DNA of 64,000 nt from Craspedostauros australis (Eukaryota > Bacillariophyta > Bacillariophyceae > Mastogloiales > Achnanthaceae). Below, one piece after another: positions 30,013 to 41,449 of the stretch (the first letter of the stretch is position 1; every line of letters starts with the position of its first letter). The translations under genes were made by a program, and so were the position numbers. The stretch is taken from assembly GCA_026770025.1 (NCBI GenBank), contig JAMXDE010000012.1, positions 1,240,001 to 1,304,000 on the forward strand, read 5' to 3'. A model generated the notes under the pieces. That model worked only from the letters and a program-made list of their open reading frames with translations. It did not search any database and was not told where the DNA came from.

Positions 30013-32520
30013 ATGCCTCTCTCTACCACCCCCAAGGCCCTCTCCAACGATGCCAACCCCTCCCCCAGTAAGAAACCACGTGCTCACCCTGTGTCTGCTC
30101 CCTTCGATTCGAAGGGATTCCTGTTGCCGACTGCAGACCAACTGTTGCCCGACAAGCCGTCCGCTACGTTGAAGAAGCAGAGCACCATCACGCGAGTGAT
30201 GGATGTGAAGCCGATGCATGCAGCGGATGGCAACCTCGTCCCGAACGGTATGCATGCGCACGCTCGCGAGCTGCACGTGTACGTTCACATCCTTGACAAC
30301 AACGGATGCGTCTACGACGACTCCCACGTCGAGGTGCGTTCGGAGGGACGAGGTGTCGGCGATGGAGCAGTGGTGAGCGTTATCGTGAACGCGCCGCCCC
30401 ATGCTGCAGCTGACGTTGCACCACCTGTCGCGCCGACCCCACCAGCGAGGCTCCCTCGTCGCTGCAATGCTGTTGTTGCTGGGGGCTACGCAGATGCCTC
30501 TAGCGATAGCGACAGCGCGTACGAGGACAACGGCAAGGAGCAACGAACACGTGCCAGCAGGAACAGGAGAGGAGGCCAGTTCGGGCACGATCCAGAAGAG
30601 GCGGGAAACTGGAGGCGTGATGCCATTGTCGATGTGATTGCAGTGCTTGGATCTAACCTAGATCCAGAACTGTTGCACCACATGCCCAAGAAAGGATTCG
30701 TTCTTGCAGGCACACACGATCGGACCATCTGGAGCTATGTGAAACAGATGTGGAGTGTCCTATCATCTGCACTTTGGACTGTCCTGCTCCCAGAGGAGGA
30801 CATGCCAACTCGTCAGATGGAACAGGTACTTACATACATACGCAGCAACGTGGAGCTTCCTCCTGTGATGTTGGCATCTAACCTCTACACCCTGGGTTTG
30901 CTTGGAGAATCCGAATCATCCCGCACGGTGAGAGCTGCTTTGGCCGTGTCTGCGCCATACGCACTGTGCACTACTATCCTGGAAAGGCATGCACATGGAC
31001 TATCGGAGGAACAGAAGGCGCGCATGCTCCCAAAACGCGACATCGTCACACAAAGCCAGGCAAGCACCTTGCGTCGCTACTATGACATGTTGAGTCATGG
31101 CGAAAGCATCCCTCCAAAGGTTCTCCAGTATCGCGTGCGCGCTTGCGATCTGTCTGCTGTGGCATCGTTCCTTGTGACCACCGCTACGTACAAGGCAGGC
31201 CTGAGTCACACGGTACAGTACGGAGGCGCCAAATTCGAAAATGTCCCCGTGTTCGATCGAGGAAGCACGACTATCGAACAACTATTCGGCATGTACACAT
31301 CAACGACCAACAGCCCAGTGGGAATGCCTGCGTTCACCACCATGACCCACCTACTCACACGCAAAAGCAAGATCAAGACGGGCCTTTCTTCCTTCGAGAG
31401 CTACTTCTGGATGGCGACGGAGAAACTCAAACAGGCAATTTCGCGCCTAGTAGACCTCCTGAAGGCTAAGTATGAAGCAGACGAGGAGGAACAAAACGAT
31501 GCCAATGACAAGAGCGACAGCGACAACGACGAGCCAGATGACGTCATCGCGCCACATGTGCGCACAGCCAATTCTCTCTTGCATGCACTCGAACTGCTTG
31601 TTGTGTTCCTCAAATGGGAGTTCACCGCCTCCCACATGCAGCTTCAGTGTGACGATCCAATGCATTCGGCCGCGTTCGCTCTCACCACCAAAAAGGAGAA
31701 GAAGAAGGCAACATCCACATCAACCAATCAACGCAAACCACGCACCAACAAGCACAAGCGGAAGAAGACCACCACCATCACAAACGACATCCCAATCATC
31801 ACAAATGACATTCCTGTGACCACCGCAAGCGAACAACCACGTAAAGTATGCAACCGTTGTGGCGCAGCAATGCGATTTGTGGATGATCGTTTTGTTCCTT
31901 TTGTCACAATGCTTAAGGACAACGAACTCGCAGAACACACAGACGAATTGCAATCAATGCTTGCGGCGGCACCGGGATTCTCCGACGAAATCATTAATTA
32001 CATGGCTCACAAAGTGCGTGCCAAAGTGCAATTCCGACAAATCGCTTTTTATCAATCCGAACTCAACGAAAAGCCTGAAAGAGCCTATGTGGTACTCGAC
32101 CATAAGCAAAAAATTCTACCGACAGGCCAAAGCGAAGCCCAACAAGAATATTGGGGGAAGAAGGGAATGTCACTGCTTGGGGCGATGGTCATCACGTGTC
32201 GCAACGACATTTTTACTTATCAGTTCATTGACATTGTGGTCGGCGGAAGACCGACGCAAGACACACTTCAAGTTGGTGGACTACTTGACATCCTGCAAAA
32301 AACAGTCAAAGACATTCTCCCATCCGTGACTGAAATCATCTTACAGAGCGATAACGCGTGTTGCTTCGCCAGTCACGAGCACATCGCGCTCATCACATCG
32401 GTACTCAACAAGAACCTTGCGACACGAAAGGCGGCCAAAATCATCGCGTGGATCTACACAGAGGCCCAAACTGGTAAGAGCATGCTGGACACCCACGTTG
32501 CGTACATCACCCGTGTACTG
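30013..32520 (+). pseudogene. Outer-element transposase, N-terminal 836 codons (interrupted)
   Basis: The frame starts MPLSTTPKALSNDANPSPSK and stays open past the insertion to 32748, but after 32520 it reads inner-element DNA. A possible zinc-binding CNRC (C613, C616) precedes the catalytic-looking core. Candidate acidic residues are D696 in VVLDHKQKILPTGQ, D780 in LQSDNACCF, and E817 or D826 in TEAQTGKSMLDTH. The order acidic-K-x-K-x-x-P, GKKGMSLLG, SDN and TEAQ-x-GKS-x-x-D-x-H matches a group of eukaryotic proteins I remember as transposase-like, but I cannot assign a named superfamily. The reading frame continues in phase at 38587 once the inner element and one CTG copy are ignored. Confidence 0.75.
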
Positions 32521-32560
32521 GGAGTTGTCGGAAAAGGAGAAAAGCTTACTTTTTATGTCG
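32521..32560 (+). repeat. Left terminal inverted repeat of the inner element
   Basis: GGAGTTGTCGGAAAAGGAGA and onward; pairs with 38544-38583. Confidence 0.88.
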
Positions 32561-32906
32561 GAATTGGCAAGACTAAGTACTTGATTAGACATAAATATGT
32601 GGTTTGCACCCATCATGGTACTTTGTTTGTTCCTACTACTATTGAGTACTTAGTTAGTTCTCTCCTTTGTGTTTCTGTTTCTGTTGTTTTCGTTGTTTTT
32701 TGGTGTTTGTTTTGGTTTTGTTCGTGCTGTTGTTGTTATTCTGTGTGATCTACTCTGGGGAGTAGTGCTCTCTGTCTGTGATTTCTGTGCTTTGCTGCTT
32801 CTCGTGTGATGTTTCTGGTGTTGACGCATTCACGGTGATGCGGTGATTTTGTTGTTGTTGTTGTTGACGCATTCAGGCTGATGCGGTGTGCTGCGTTGCG
32901 CTGCAC

Positions 32907-35033
32907 TTAGGCGTTCACAGTGTGCCCTGTTGCATCGGCAGACACAACACTGCCATTCACTCCATCAGGCATTCCTGCTGCAGCTCCGCCTGATACCTCA
33001 TCCACTTTCAGGCGGAGCACATCATCACGACGTGGGGCATCCTCACCGTTGCGGGGGCGCACAGAGCCTGTCAGAGCTGTCATCTCCATCTCGACAGTGG
33101 GGATGGAGCTCCCAGTACTGCTGGATTGAGAGGAGCTCCAGACTGGGTCGGGAACGCCACCACCAGGCAACCCGCTGGGATTGTGGGAAGCCAGGGATGC
33201 GTTGGTGTGAGCTTGAAGGAGCTGCGCCTCAAGCTCAGCCAGCCGAGCCTGCGCATGCTGCTCACGAGCATAAGCTTCGTTGCGCATGGCCTCGAACTGG
33301 GCCCGAGCTTCATGCTCAATTCGGGCCTTGGCCTGAGCATCAAGCTGGGAGCGCTCTTTTGCCGCACGCAAGAGAGCCTCGCATTCGGCCCGTTCCTTGC
33401 GAGCTAGCTCTTGCGCTCGAGCAACTTGGGCCGCGGCCTCGCGCTCCATCTGCTGGCGGATCGCAGCAGTCTGCGCAGCAGTCTGGGCAGCATTCTGGGT
33501 GGCTGCTGCAGGGCTGGCAAACCCGCCACCAGAATTGGGAATCGGAGATCCGAACGGAGCAGGATGATGGTTGCTGCTGCCACCGCCTGGTTGGGTTGGA
33601 GCAGGATGGCCAAAGGGGTGGGAGCCGAATCCTTGTGCAGTCGGGACGGCGGGCGCAGGCATGATGGGATTGAAGGAGTACACCATCCCATCCAAGCCTC
33701 GGACGCCACGACGACCAGCCGTCCCGAACTGCTGCTGATTGAAGTTCTCCTGAAAAAAGCAGAACGTCACCAGTGTGGTGGTACCAAGGTAGTTCTCCAC
33801 GATCTCGAAGTTGGGTTCCTCGAGGTCCTTGGTCTTGACGTTGCGGAAGAGGCTGTCAATCTTCCTTGGGAGGCTGAACTGGCAGCTGACAACAAGCTCG
33901 CCTGCATCGTCGGTGACCTTCCGAGCGAGATCCTGGAAATAATTTTTAGCCGCCGCAAGGCTTGTAGAAAACCCTTTGTCGTATCCGTAGACTCCGTAGA
34001 TGCACTCTGCTGTGAAGTACATCTTTGGTACCTTGTATGTCAGCTTCAGTGTCCACCCTTCATCCTCCGTAGACAGCGTCACAGAATCTGGATCTACCTT
34101 TGCGTCCAGGACCACAAACATGTGAATCCCCTCACGGTAGCGCCCAGTTCCATTCGCAGCTGTCAAAGGATCGAAAGCACGTTCAGTGAATGATCCGAGC
34201 TTGACCATGTCCAGTGCAGGGCTCATGGCGCGATCTGCACTCCGGATTCCCATCTTGCCCATGGCATCCACGATGGTCTTGTCGTTGGGTGTGGCGTCGC
34301 GCTTGGGGGCAGGAGGAGGTGTTGGCTTGTTCACGTCTCGGACAGGGGGTCCACGAGGGCCTTGAACTCCACGACGAGGCATAATGAATGGTGGGGTAGC
34401 TTGAGAGAGATCGTCGTCAACGAATCCTGGGTCGAGCTCCAAGCTGTCTGAAGATACAGCAGAGCCGAGACGATCAGAATGAACAGAAGGAAGGTAACTT
34501 TCGTCGTCGTCCGAAGAAGAACCGCGAGCAAGATCAGCAGCAGGAGGGTGATTGGCATCAGTGTTGTTAACAGCGCCTTGTGCTGGTCGGTAGTTCAGGT
34601 CGATTCCGCGTTGTTCACGCAATTCTGCAAGGCGTTCTGTGGAATCCAGACCGCACCTCTTGCGAAAATCAGATCCAAATCCTGTGCACAGCAAAGCAAA
34701 TCAGAGCTGTGTGAGAAGAGATTTGGTTCACGAACATGTCAGGACAGTCGGCGATCACAATAATAGTCACAACAGGCAACATCACAAAACGGACGCACCT
34801 TTTCCACTCTCGAGGAACTTCAGCAGACGGGCCCAACAATTGAGGAAATTCTTCTTCGTGTTCTTTTGGCTGTAGAGACTGTGCCACTCGACGTGCGACT
34901 CCCAGAAGTTCGAGAAGCCTTCCTTGGTTGGTTGGAAGCGAGGAGGATTGGAGATGAAACCTTTGATGATGTAAGCAGCGTGATCTCCTGCGGGTGACCA
35001 CCTTTGAGCTCGAGCAACTTGGATTTGTGCCAT
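32907..35033 (-). CDS. Inner-element accessory protein, two exons, unknown function
   Basis: Exon 1 is 34799-35033 and exon 2 is 32907-34681. The intron has a GTGCGT donor and CACAG acceptor and joins in phase (ESGK into GFGSDFRKRC) to give 669 residues. The N-terminus (MAQIQVARAQRWSPAGDHAA) and the following KGFISNPPRFQPTKEGFSNF region look like a small helical domain. Residues about 250-400 form a folded region (YREGIHMFVVLDAKVDPDSV, KMYFTAECIYGVYGYDKGFS, ELVVSCQFSLPRKIDSLFRN). After a Pro/Gly/Gln linker comes a long Ala/Glu/Arg coiled coil (ARAQELARKERAECEALLRA). I know no family. It could be a DNA-binding or structural partner of the transposase, or captured cargo. Confidence 0.7.
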
Positions 35034-35439
35034 CTTGGAGGTAAGCTGAATTGTGGGCTTGTGATGGACACCCCTGCTACAGCAGATACTGCGAGTGCAA
35101 CGCTGCAAACAACTCGACCAATGCTGGGGGATGGTATCATCGATCGATCAACCAGCTGTCTATTCAAATCAAGCACGCAGGTAGGAGTAACGCAGCCAGA
35201 CTACGGCAAGCATTCAGGCTGTCACATTCGTCATTGCCTGTTTCAATCAACAGTATTGCACAGATGAGGAGGATTGTGGTGCGTACATGAGGGCATGAGG
35301 TGCCATCATCCTGTTTTGTTCGGAATGCAACTTCCTCGTGGGTCGAATTTGCTTTTTGTGGGAGCTCAGTTGGATTTGGTGAGCATACTCAGCTTCATGT
35401 GCTTTGGACGGCTCACTTGGAATGATGTCTTCAAATCTG

Positions 35440-35730
35440 TATATTGACCCTCCGACAAGAAATTCTTAGGAACCGACGGTATTCGTTTTTGGGGGGACAA
35501 GTACCTGGTTTTCGCCGACAAGTCTCATGTGTGCTTTCCTACGCAACAGTCAGTAGTAGCTCACGTAGAAAACAAAAGACAGAATTTGTGGTTCGCCATT
35601 TCTACTCCGACAACTCTAAAGTTCTAGTCCGACGGTTACTAAACCGTTAATTTTCTTGCCTATTTAGTATCTGTCGGATGGAAATCGTGTACTTGTCGGA
35701 TGCGAATTGCGTACTTGTCGGACGCCTTTT
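35440..35730. promoter_or_regulatory. Cluster of TGTCGGA/TCCGACA motifs between divergent transposon genes
   Basis: About ten words related to the inner element's terminal motif occur here in both orientations (for example CTCCGACAAG, GCCGACAAG, TCCGACAAC, TCCGACGG, and CTTGTCGGATG and CTTGTCGGACG twice near 35695-35720). The cluster sits between the minus-strand gene and the plus-strand transposase, so it could be an internal transposase-binding array that represses or coordinates both promoters. It could also be the scar of another element. Confidence 0.4.
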
Positions 35731-36255
35731 TGGCTCCTCGATTTGAAATGGTGTGGAGTGGAGTACTCAACGCTACTTGTCATTGGCTTGTGTCGAAGTT
35801 GGTCCCACCGAACAGCATGTTGACCCCGTCGCAGGACAGCTCATCGCAGAGGTGCGCTTTGGCCGATCGGCCTGTTCTTTGATTTGCGTTGCCACATGCA
35901 ACGGAAGCAGACACACGAACCAGGGGTGGTGCTTCACAACGACGATTCAAGCCAAGCACCAACATCTCTTGCTCCTCTCTTCTGTGTCGAATTCAGACGA
36001 AGAAGAACACCATCCAACCCTCCCGGAGGCGGCCCCTCGGCGGAGGACACCATCAACTGGGGCACCCCAGTCACCACAGAACCATGCTCTTCGGTTTTCG
36101 CATCGCCATCATCGCACAGCCAACATCAATCAAAAACCACGAACACAACGTGATGCTCTGCTTCCAACGATTCAACTGCAGAGGGATGCGAATGGCTCCA
36201 TGCCAGTGGCTGCATCTACTGGTGCAAGCCAGCAACCATTTACAGAAGAGAACAG

Positions 36256-37376
36256 ATGAAGCAGACAACCCCATCATTGGACACGGATTCTCCCAAGTCA
36301 GTTGGCCGATCCTTCATGATTTGGAGAGGCAGGGACAGCAATCACTTCAGCTCCAACTTCTTCCTTCGAGCAAACACCCAACCAATGTTGAATGGTGCCT
36401 ACGACCATCGGTACTCCATCGGCAGCGTGCAAGACTTCCTCGATCTTGCGCGCTACATCCTTCTCACCCCTGGCCAGTGCATCACCAATCTACGATGCCG
36501 ATCAGGTGCATTTGGGGAGGACTTTACCGTTGCATTTGGGATTTCGCCTCATCTCTGCTCTGTGCTGTGGGCACTTGCAGCACGTCGTGGGGACCTGAAG
36601 CCAAAGCATCTCCTTTGGGCCCTGTACTACATGCGGCACTACCCATCCGTTCGCATGGCATGCGTCTTCCTTCGGACCACGGATAAGACTCTCAAGCTCC
36701 ATATCTGGTCAGCCATCAAGGCTGTAGCAGATTTGAAAAATGATGTGGTAAGTCCCAAGGGGAATGCATTTCACTCACAATTGATTCAGCAACAAACAAG
36801 CTCACATCTTTTGCACTGCTTGTCTCTCTTTGACGTCGCCATGAAAAGATCCTGTGGGAAAACCGATACTCTGGGGATTTGAACAGATCATGCCTGGTCA
36901 CGGTTGATGGCACTGATTTCAAGATCAACGAGCCAACCCCATTCGATCGCAAGTGGTATTCGCACAAGTTCCGATCGGCTGGAATCAGATATGAGATCGC
37001 TGTGTCGATCCAAAAGGGAGATATCGTATGGATGAATGGTCCGTTTGCTTGTGGGCGGCACCCAGACCTCAAGATCTTTCGCTCTTTGCTGAAACAGTAC
37101 TTGGATGATGGTGAGATGGTGGAGGCTGATCGTGGATACCGCGGTGACGAAGCTGTCCGAACATCCGATGATTTTGTTACAGAGGCGGAGAAGCAAGCCA
37201 AAAGCCAAGCTCGTGCTCGCCATGAGACTGTGAATGGCCGCTTCAAGAATTGGAAGATCCTGGAGAATCGTTTCCGCCATGACCTGATGTTGCACAAGCA
37301 TGTGATGAAAGCAATTGTCACTATAACCCAGCTTCAAATCGAACATGGCAACTCTCTATTCCAAGTACAATACTAG
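36256..37376 (+). CDS. PIF/Harbinger-type DDE transposase, two exons
   Basis: Exon 1 is 36256-36747 and exon 2 is 36849-37376; the 101-bp intron uses GTAAGT/AAAAG in phase 0. The product is 339 residues: KAVADLKNDV joins ILWENRYSGDLNRSCLVTVD. The catalytic residues are D184 (VDGTDF), D258 (EADRGYRGD) and E290 (ARHETVNGRFKN). It shares the KWYSHKFRSAGIRYEIAVSI and VWMNGPFACG blocks with the transposase at 15406, but the two are clearly diverged. The true start may be upstream: the same frame is not open far, yet nearby frames from 35753 and 35889 look partly coding and could be spliced in. Confidence 0.85.
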
Positions 37377-38543
37377 ATTATACAAGTTTCAACAATACTG
37401 AGGGATTCGTAGTCTGGAACGCATCTTGCAACAGCAACCAGGAGAGTGAATCGCGTCGAATCCGGCAAATAGAAGAGCACTGCACCACCACTCATATACT
37501 ATAATTGCATTAGATCTATTCTCAACTATTCTATTGACCAGATACACCACACCTTGTCCTAAACTGTGAGACGATGCAGCAATCCTGGGATGGATAGGAC
37601 GTCAACGAGCATGTAAGCGCGGCACGATGAGAAAGTACTGCACTACTCTGCGTGCGCAAAATTGTGTGAGCTCTTCAGACAGTCAACTCGAGAACAAAGC
37701 GCAGCGAAGGAGACCCAATCGAGGAACCCCTTTCGCTTGAGTGTGTACAACATTGCTTCGTATTCAACGATACGAGACTCAACAACGCGACCATGGAGGT
37801 ACGATCTCTCTCTCTCTCTCTCTCTCTCCAGAGGGAGTATGCTGCGGTGTGCGTGCACGGTCTGCGCATGTTGCAACAAAATGGAGCATGTCGGCGCGTG
37901 ATCAGCTCTGATATCATTGCATGGGACAAGGATTCATACTCTATCAACATCGATTGGGCTGCTACTCCTTGAGTCTGCTGCTATCAATGTTGCACAAAGA
38001 TGGATGAGAGTGACACCCAGTGCATAGTGATGTGGAGAGTGACGATTGGTGGTTGGTCATCAGGCCACCTCGCATTGTGGTGATTTTTTGCCGTGCGATA
38101 CTGCTGGTGGATTCCTTGCACTCTACCCTGCAGGCAACTCTCACTGATGGGAATCAAACGCATCACATCATCAAGAAGGTAAATGGCGTGGGGTCAGGAA
38201 CGATACTCGATCGTCCCTGGTGGGCTTTTGATGAGTTCAATATAATAGTAGTACAAGCCAACAAACCAGAAGACAAGGACTTGTTCTGCCAACCAAGACG
38301 ACAGTGCGCTTTCCGGACCACCGCAGCAAAGTGTGACGAGAATGAGCAACACCAAAACACGCAGCGAGGAAATCCCATCCCCACACACGCCACAATGCGG
38401 GACTCAGAGATGATCGATTGCTCTCGTGAACCAACTCGGCATTCTTGTCCTAGTCGTATGAGTCGAACATCTCGAATCGATTGCGGTCCATCACGTGTGG
38501 CGAACTGGCAACTGGCAGTTTCTTGTCATTTGTGAACAGACTC
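37377..38543. other. 3' non-coding part of the inner element
   Basis: No supported gene. A CT dinucleotide run lies at about 37804-37829. Confidence 0.45.
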
Positions 38544-38583
38544 CGACACGAAAAACGTGATTTTCTCTTTTTCCGACAACTCC
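38544..38583 (-). repeat. Right terminal inverted repeat of the inner element
   Basis: Reverse complement of the left end; both share GGAGTTGTCGGAAAA and a downstream TGTCGGA. Confidence 0.88.
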
Positions 38584-38586
38584 CTG

Positions 38587-39597
38587 CGAAAATACGTGCA
38601 AAGTGGCAAGGACATCAAGACCCCGTTCCAACTCTTCCTTGCGCTGAAAGCTGGTAACATCGCGGGTACCACCACGGTACTGGTCAACGCGTCGTCCCTC
38701 CAAGGCAACATCACCACGCTTCCTGGCGCACCAAAACGACGATTCCGCGCGAACGGACAACAGGTACGTCAAACTCACGAGGTGAAGTATGACGATGACC
38801 AGGCGCGGTTGGTGGCAGCGTCTGGTATCACGGAAGATGTCGTGGTCAAGAGTGCTGAATGGGACGGCTGGATCATCAACCAGCTGGGCGTTGTCGCTGT
38901 TCACACATGCAAGTCCGACAAGCTGCCGATAACGTCCGAATCGTTCAGGAAGACGGACAAGACGCGAAAACTCGGGCGCACAGCGGCGGAGAGCAAGGCA
39001 ATTGTGTTCGGCAAAGTCCTCCAAGTCGCACAACAATGTCTTCCGTCCGACAACACCGCGGAGTTGAAGGACAAGACCGCCGAAACAGAACATCCACCAC
39101 TCGCAGTGCCAGGCTGGGCAAGCAAAACTGTACGGATCAACGCGAAACTACCAGACTACATCGCGGACAAATTGAAGAACATCAGTGAAGCGTCCGCGAA
39201 GGACCCAAAAAACAGACCATCCGAACATGAAGCACACGAACAATTGATGAACGACAACAGCACCAAAACTGACTGGTACGTACAACTGCACGCAAATCCC
39301 ATGCGCGTGAAAGCGTCGCTGTCTGCAGCGTACAACGCCAAACAACGCAAGGACAAGAAGCAGGCCGCTCTCATCAAGGCGGAAACCAACACCAACACCA
39401 ACCCAACAAGCAAAGTAGCAGCATCTGAAATCGTGGCGATCCACAATGCGCCAGCTGCAACAGAGGAGGAGCAGAGAGAAGAAGAGTTGCAGAAAGAGGA
39501 AGAGGAATTGGACCATCAGATGTGGTGTGATGCTCACACAGCAAAGGTGAATGCAGAAAGTGAGGCTGTGTTGGATGATGGGACGGAAATTTTGTGA
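38587..39597 (+). pseudogene. Outer-element transposase, C-terminal 336 codons
   Basis: Continues 30013-32520 in phase. It begins RKYVQSGKDIKTPFQLFLAL and AGTTTVLVN, then TLPGAPKRRFRANGQQVRQ, and ends in a Lys/Glu-rich tail with a TGA stop. The segment right after the TEAQ-x-GKS-x-x-D block in related proteins has the same character (a basic helix, then a Gly-Thr-Thr turn), which supports the join. The sequence remains open with no stop, so the interruption appears to be the only major defect. An in-frame Met at 38557 lies in inner-element DNA and is probably not a real start. Confidence 0.75.
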
Positions 39598-41270
39598 TGG
39601 TTGTGCGTCGCCGCGATAACACTAGTTGTGGAGATTTGTGGGTGCCCGGTCAGGCTAATAAAACGAGTCTAGAGGCCGTCCAAAAAGCACATCCAATATC
39701 TGCTTATCATGCTATATCTCAACAACACATCACTTAAAATTAAAAATAAACATTGCATTCAGACGCCTGGCTATCTGTTAATCAGAATATTTCAGTTAAA
39801 TGAGTATAGAAAATATTGTGGAAGTCATGTTGGTTTGCTGTGTGTTGTGTGGTGGATCCGAGAAAAAATTGTTGATGCCACAATGTTGCCCTCCAATGAG
39901 CACACATGATCATCATGATCATCCTTGTATTTCAGCAAACTGTGCATACCATTCGCTCTGCATACCCCCCAGCTATCCACTCCATGAAGGTTGGCCTCAG
40001 ACATCGGCTCTGCATGCAGCAATGCAGCCACACACCGAAACAGATCGTTTTCGAAAAATCAGTTTCAATGTGGATACAGTTCAGATATGGATCCGTATCT
40101 CGTCCATACGATCCTTTCACCCCCTCCAAGCGCTCCTCGTGAATTACCACACTCCATGGCGACACGCGGATGCATCCAGACTGGGCTGGGAGTGCATGGC
40201 GGACGTGATGCACCTCCACAAGATGATGTGGTGGTGCATTTCTTGCTCCCACCAACAACGACCATTCTGCAGATATGGTCAGCTGCAGCCTCTTGTACAC
40301 CGTCTCCGTGGCGCACACTTCACGACGTGCATCTCCAATTGATGCCGCACGCATCTTGTATGGGTGGCTTGGTGATTGAAGGGCGTCTTCCCATCGCCCC
40401 TCACAGCCAAAGCCACGCGAATGGTGCCAGGCGAGCCCCAACCAAAACTCCTAAAAACCACCTTTCTCTCCGCGCGGACACCTTCCCGGTGCTCCGCAAG
40501 CCTCGAACTTCGAGGGTGCCTTCATCTTGGCCTCCTTGAGGCATCCTGCGCATCCATAGGCGCTGATATGGCCGGTGTGTGCCACACACCGGCCAAAACC
40601 AACCAGCCGATTTGGGGCCAAATTGTGATCGTGTTTCTGGGGCCTACGACGGCCCCAAATCAACCTCTCTTCCCGCCTCCGCTCGTCTACCCACCAAACG
40701 TTGCGTGGCGGTGACGGCGATGTGCTTGGATCTTGAATTGGCCGGCTGGTTGGTGCGGCGCCAAGCATGCCGTTCGACGGCCATTGTGGTATTTTTTTGG
40801 TGTGGCTCCATTTTCATCTTGGTGTGTCGAGTTTGCCACTCTCAACCGGCCTCACATGTTGGGGGATGTGGAGATTTACCTCCAATTGTACCGACTGTCC
40901 AAAAAGACCACGACACAAAACACTCGAGGAGTACCAACCCCACTCAACCACTTCGCCACGACGAAGCAGACCTGATGATGTTGCGCATCGTGATATCATT
41001 GGTGTTTCATGACGAAGTATTCAATTTCGTGACGTCGATGACGGATTGGACAAGCACATTGTGTAATGAACGTAAACACGCATGCGCCGCTTCCCCCAAT
41101 ATTCTACAACTAGTGCTATCGTGGATGGACTGTTGGATGGTCTCATCCGGACACCTGAAAAAGAGACTAAACAATTCAAAATCGGAACACAGTCGCTGAA
41201 ACAAAGAACAGCAAAGGGTTAAATTGGATCGATGTAGTCGTAGGCAAGAGGCCGAAACACGAAAGAGATC
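39598..41270. other. 3' non-coding part of the outer element
   Basis: No supported gene. It contains compound inverted repeats at 40570-40760, listed separately. Confidence 0.5.
40570..40760. repeat. Compound inverted repeats (hairpin-forming)
   Basis: GGCCGGTGTGTG pairs with CACACACCGGCC across one base. GATTTGGGGCC pairs with GGCCCCAAATC about 30 bp apart. ACCAACCAGCC pairs with GGCTGGTTGGT further out. It may be a small MITE, or a structured 3' part of the outer element. Confidence 0.5.
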
Positions 41271-41446
41271 GAAAATTGCGCATATCCATCGGTCCATAAA
41301 ACTTAAACTAGGATCTAATTCAAAAATTTAATGGTTAATTATTTGTATTAGACCTACAAGGATTACGAATATGTGCTTGGTTAGTATGTAGGAGAGAAAA
41401 TTTCTGGAGGTCCGTTTCAAACGAGTGGTCGACTCACTCGGGATGT
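41271..41446 (-). repeat. Right terminal inverted repeat of the outer element
   Basis: Pairs with 29317-29492. It ends ...GAGTGGTCGACTCACTCGGG plus six to seven bases before TTA. Confidence 0.85.
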
Positions 41447-41449
41447 TTA

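Larger units (their letters stand above)
32518..38586 (+). mobile_element. 6.06-kb Harbinger-type transposon nested in the outer transposase gene (inner element)
   Basis: The element is 32521-38583, flanked by 3-bp direct repeats CTG (32518-32520 and 38584-38586). Its ends are inverted repeats of about 40 bp: both start GGAGTTGTCGGAAAA, followed by GAGAAAA and a TGTCGGA word. It carries a two-exon gene on the minus strand (32907-35033) and a two-exon DDE transposase on the plus strand (36256-37376), divergent from each other. The host frame reads ...AYITRVL before and RKYVQSGKDIK after, so the insertion is precise and the excised product would be in frame. Confidence 0.92.
29314..41449 (+). 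mobile_element. 12.1-kb DNA transposon with long terminal inverted repeats (outer element)
   Basis: The element is 29317-41446. Its ends are inverted repeats of about 175 bp (29317-29492 and 41271-41446). Near the tips both read CCCGAGTGAGTCGACCACTC on the outward strand, and further in both share CCAAGCACATATTC and a TTTTATGG word. It is flanked by TAA (29314-29316) and TTA (41447-41449), best read as a 3-bp target duplication with one later change. Joining the flanks reconnects a host gene (LNDLRIH ... ETSWQILNF). It encodes one large transposase (30013-32520 plus 38587-39597) and has a second transposon inserted inside that gene. Without the inner insert it would be about 6.07 kb. Confidence 0.88.

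Noticed and set aside
32521-32748. C-terminal 75 residues of the open 911-codon frame, with a Cys/Val/Phe-rich hydrophobic end
   Set aside because: They are read-through into the inner element's terminal repeat and not part of the original transposase.
38491-39093. 200-residue minus-strand frame
   Set aside because: It crosses the boundary of the inner element and lies antisense to the transposase C-terminal part.
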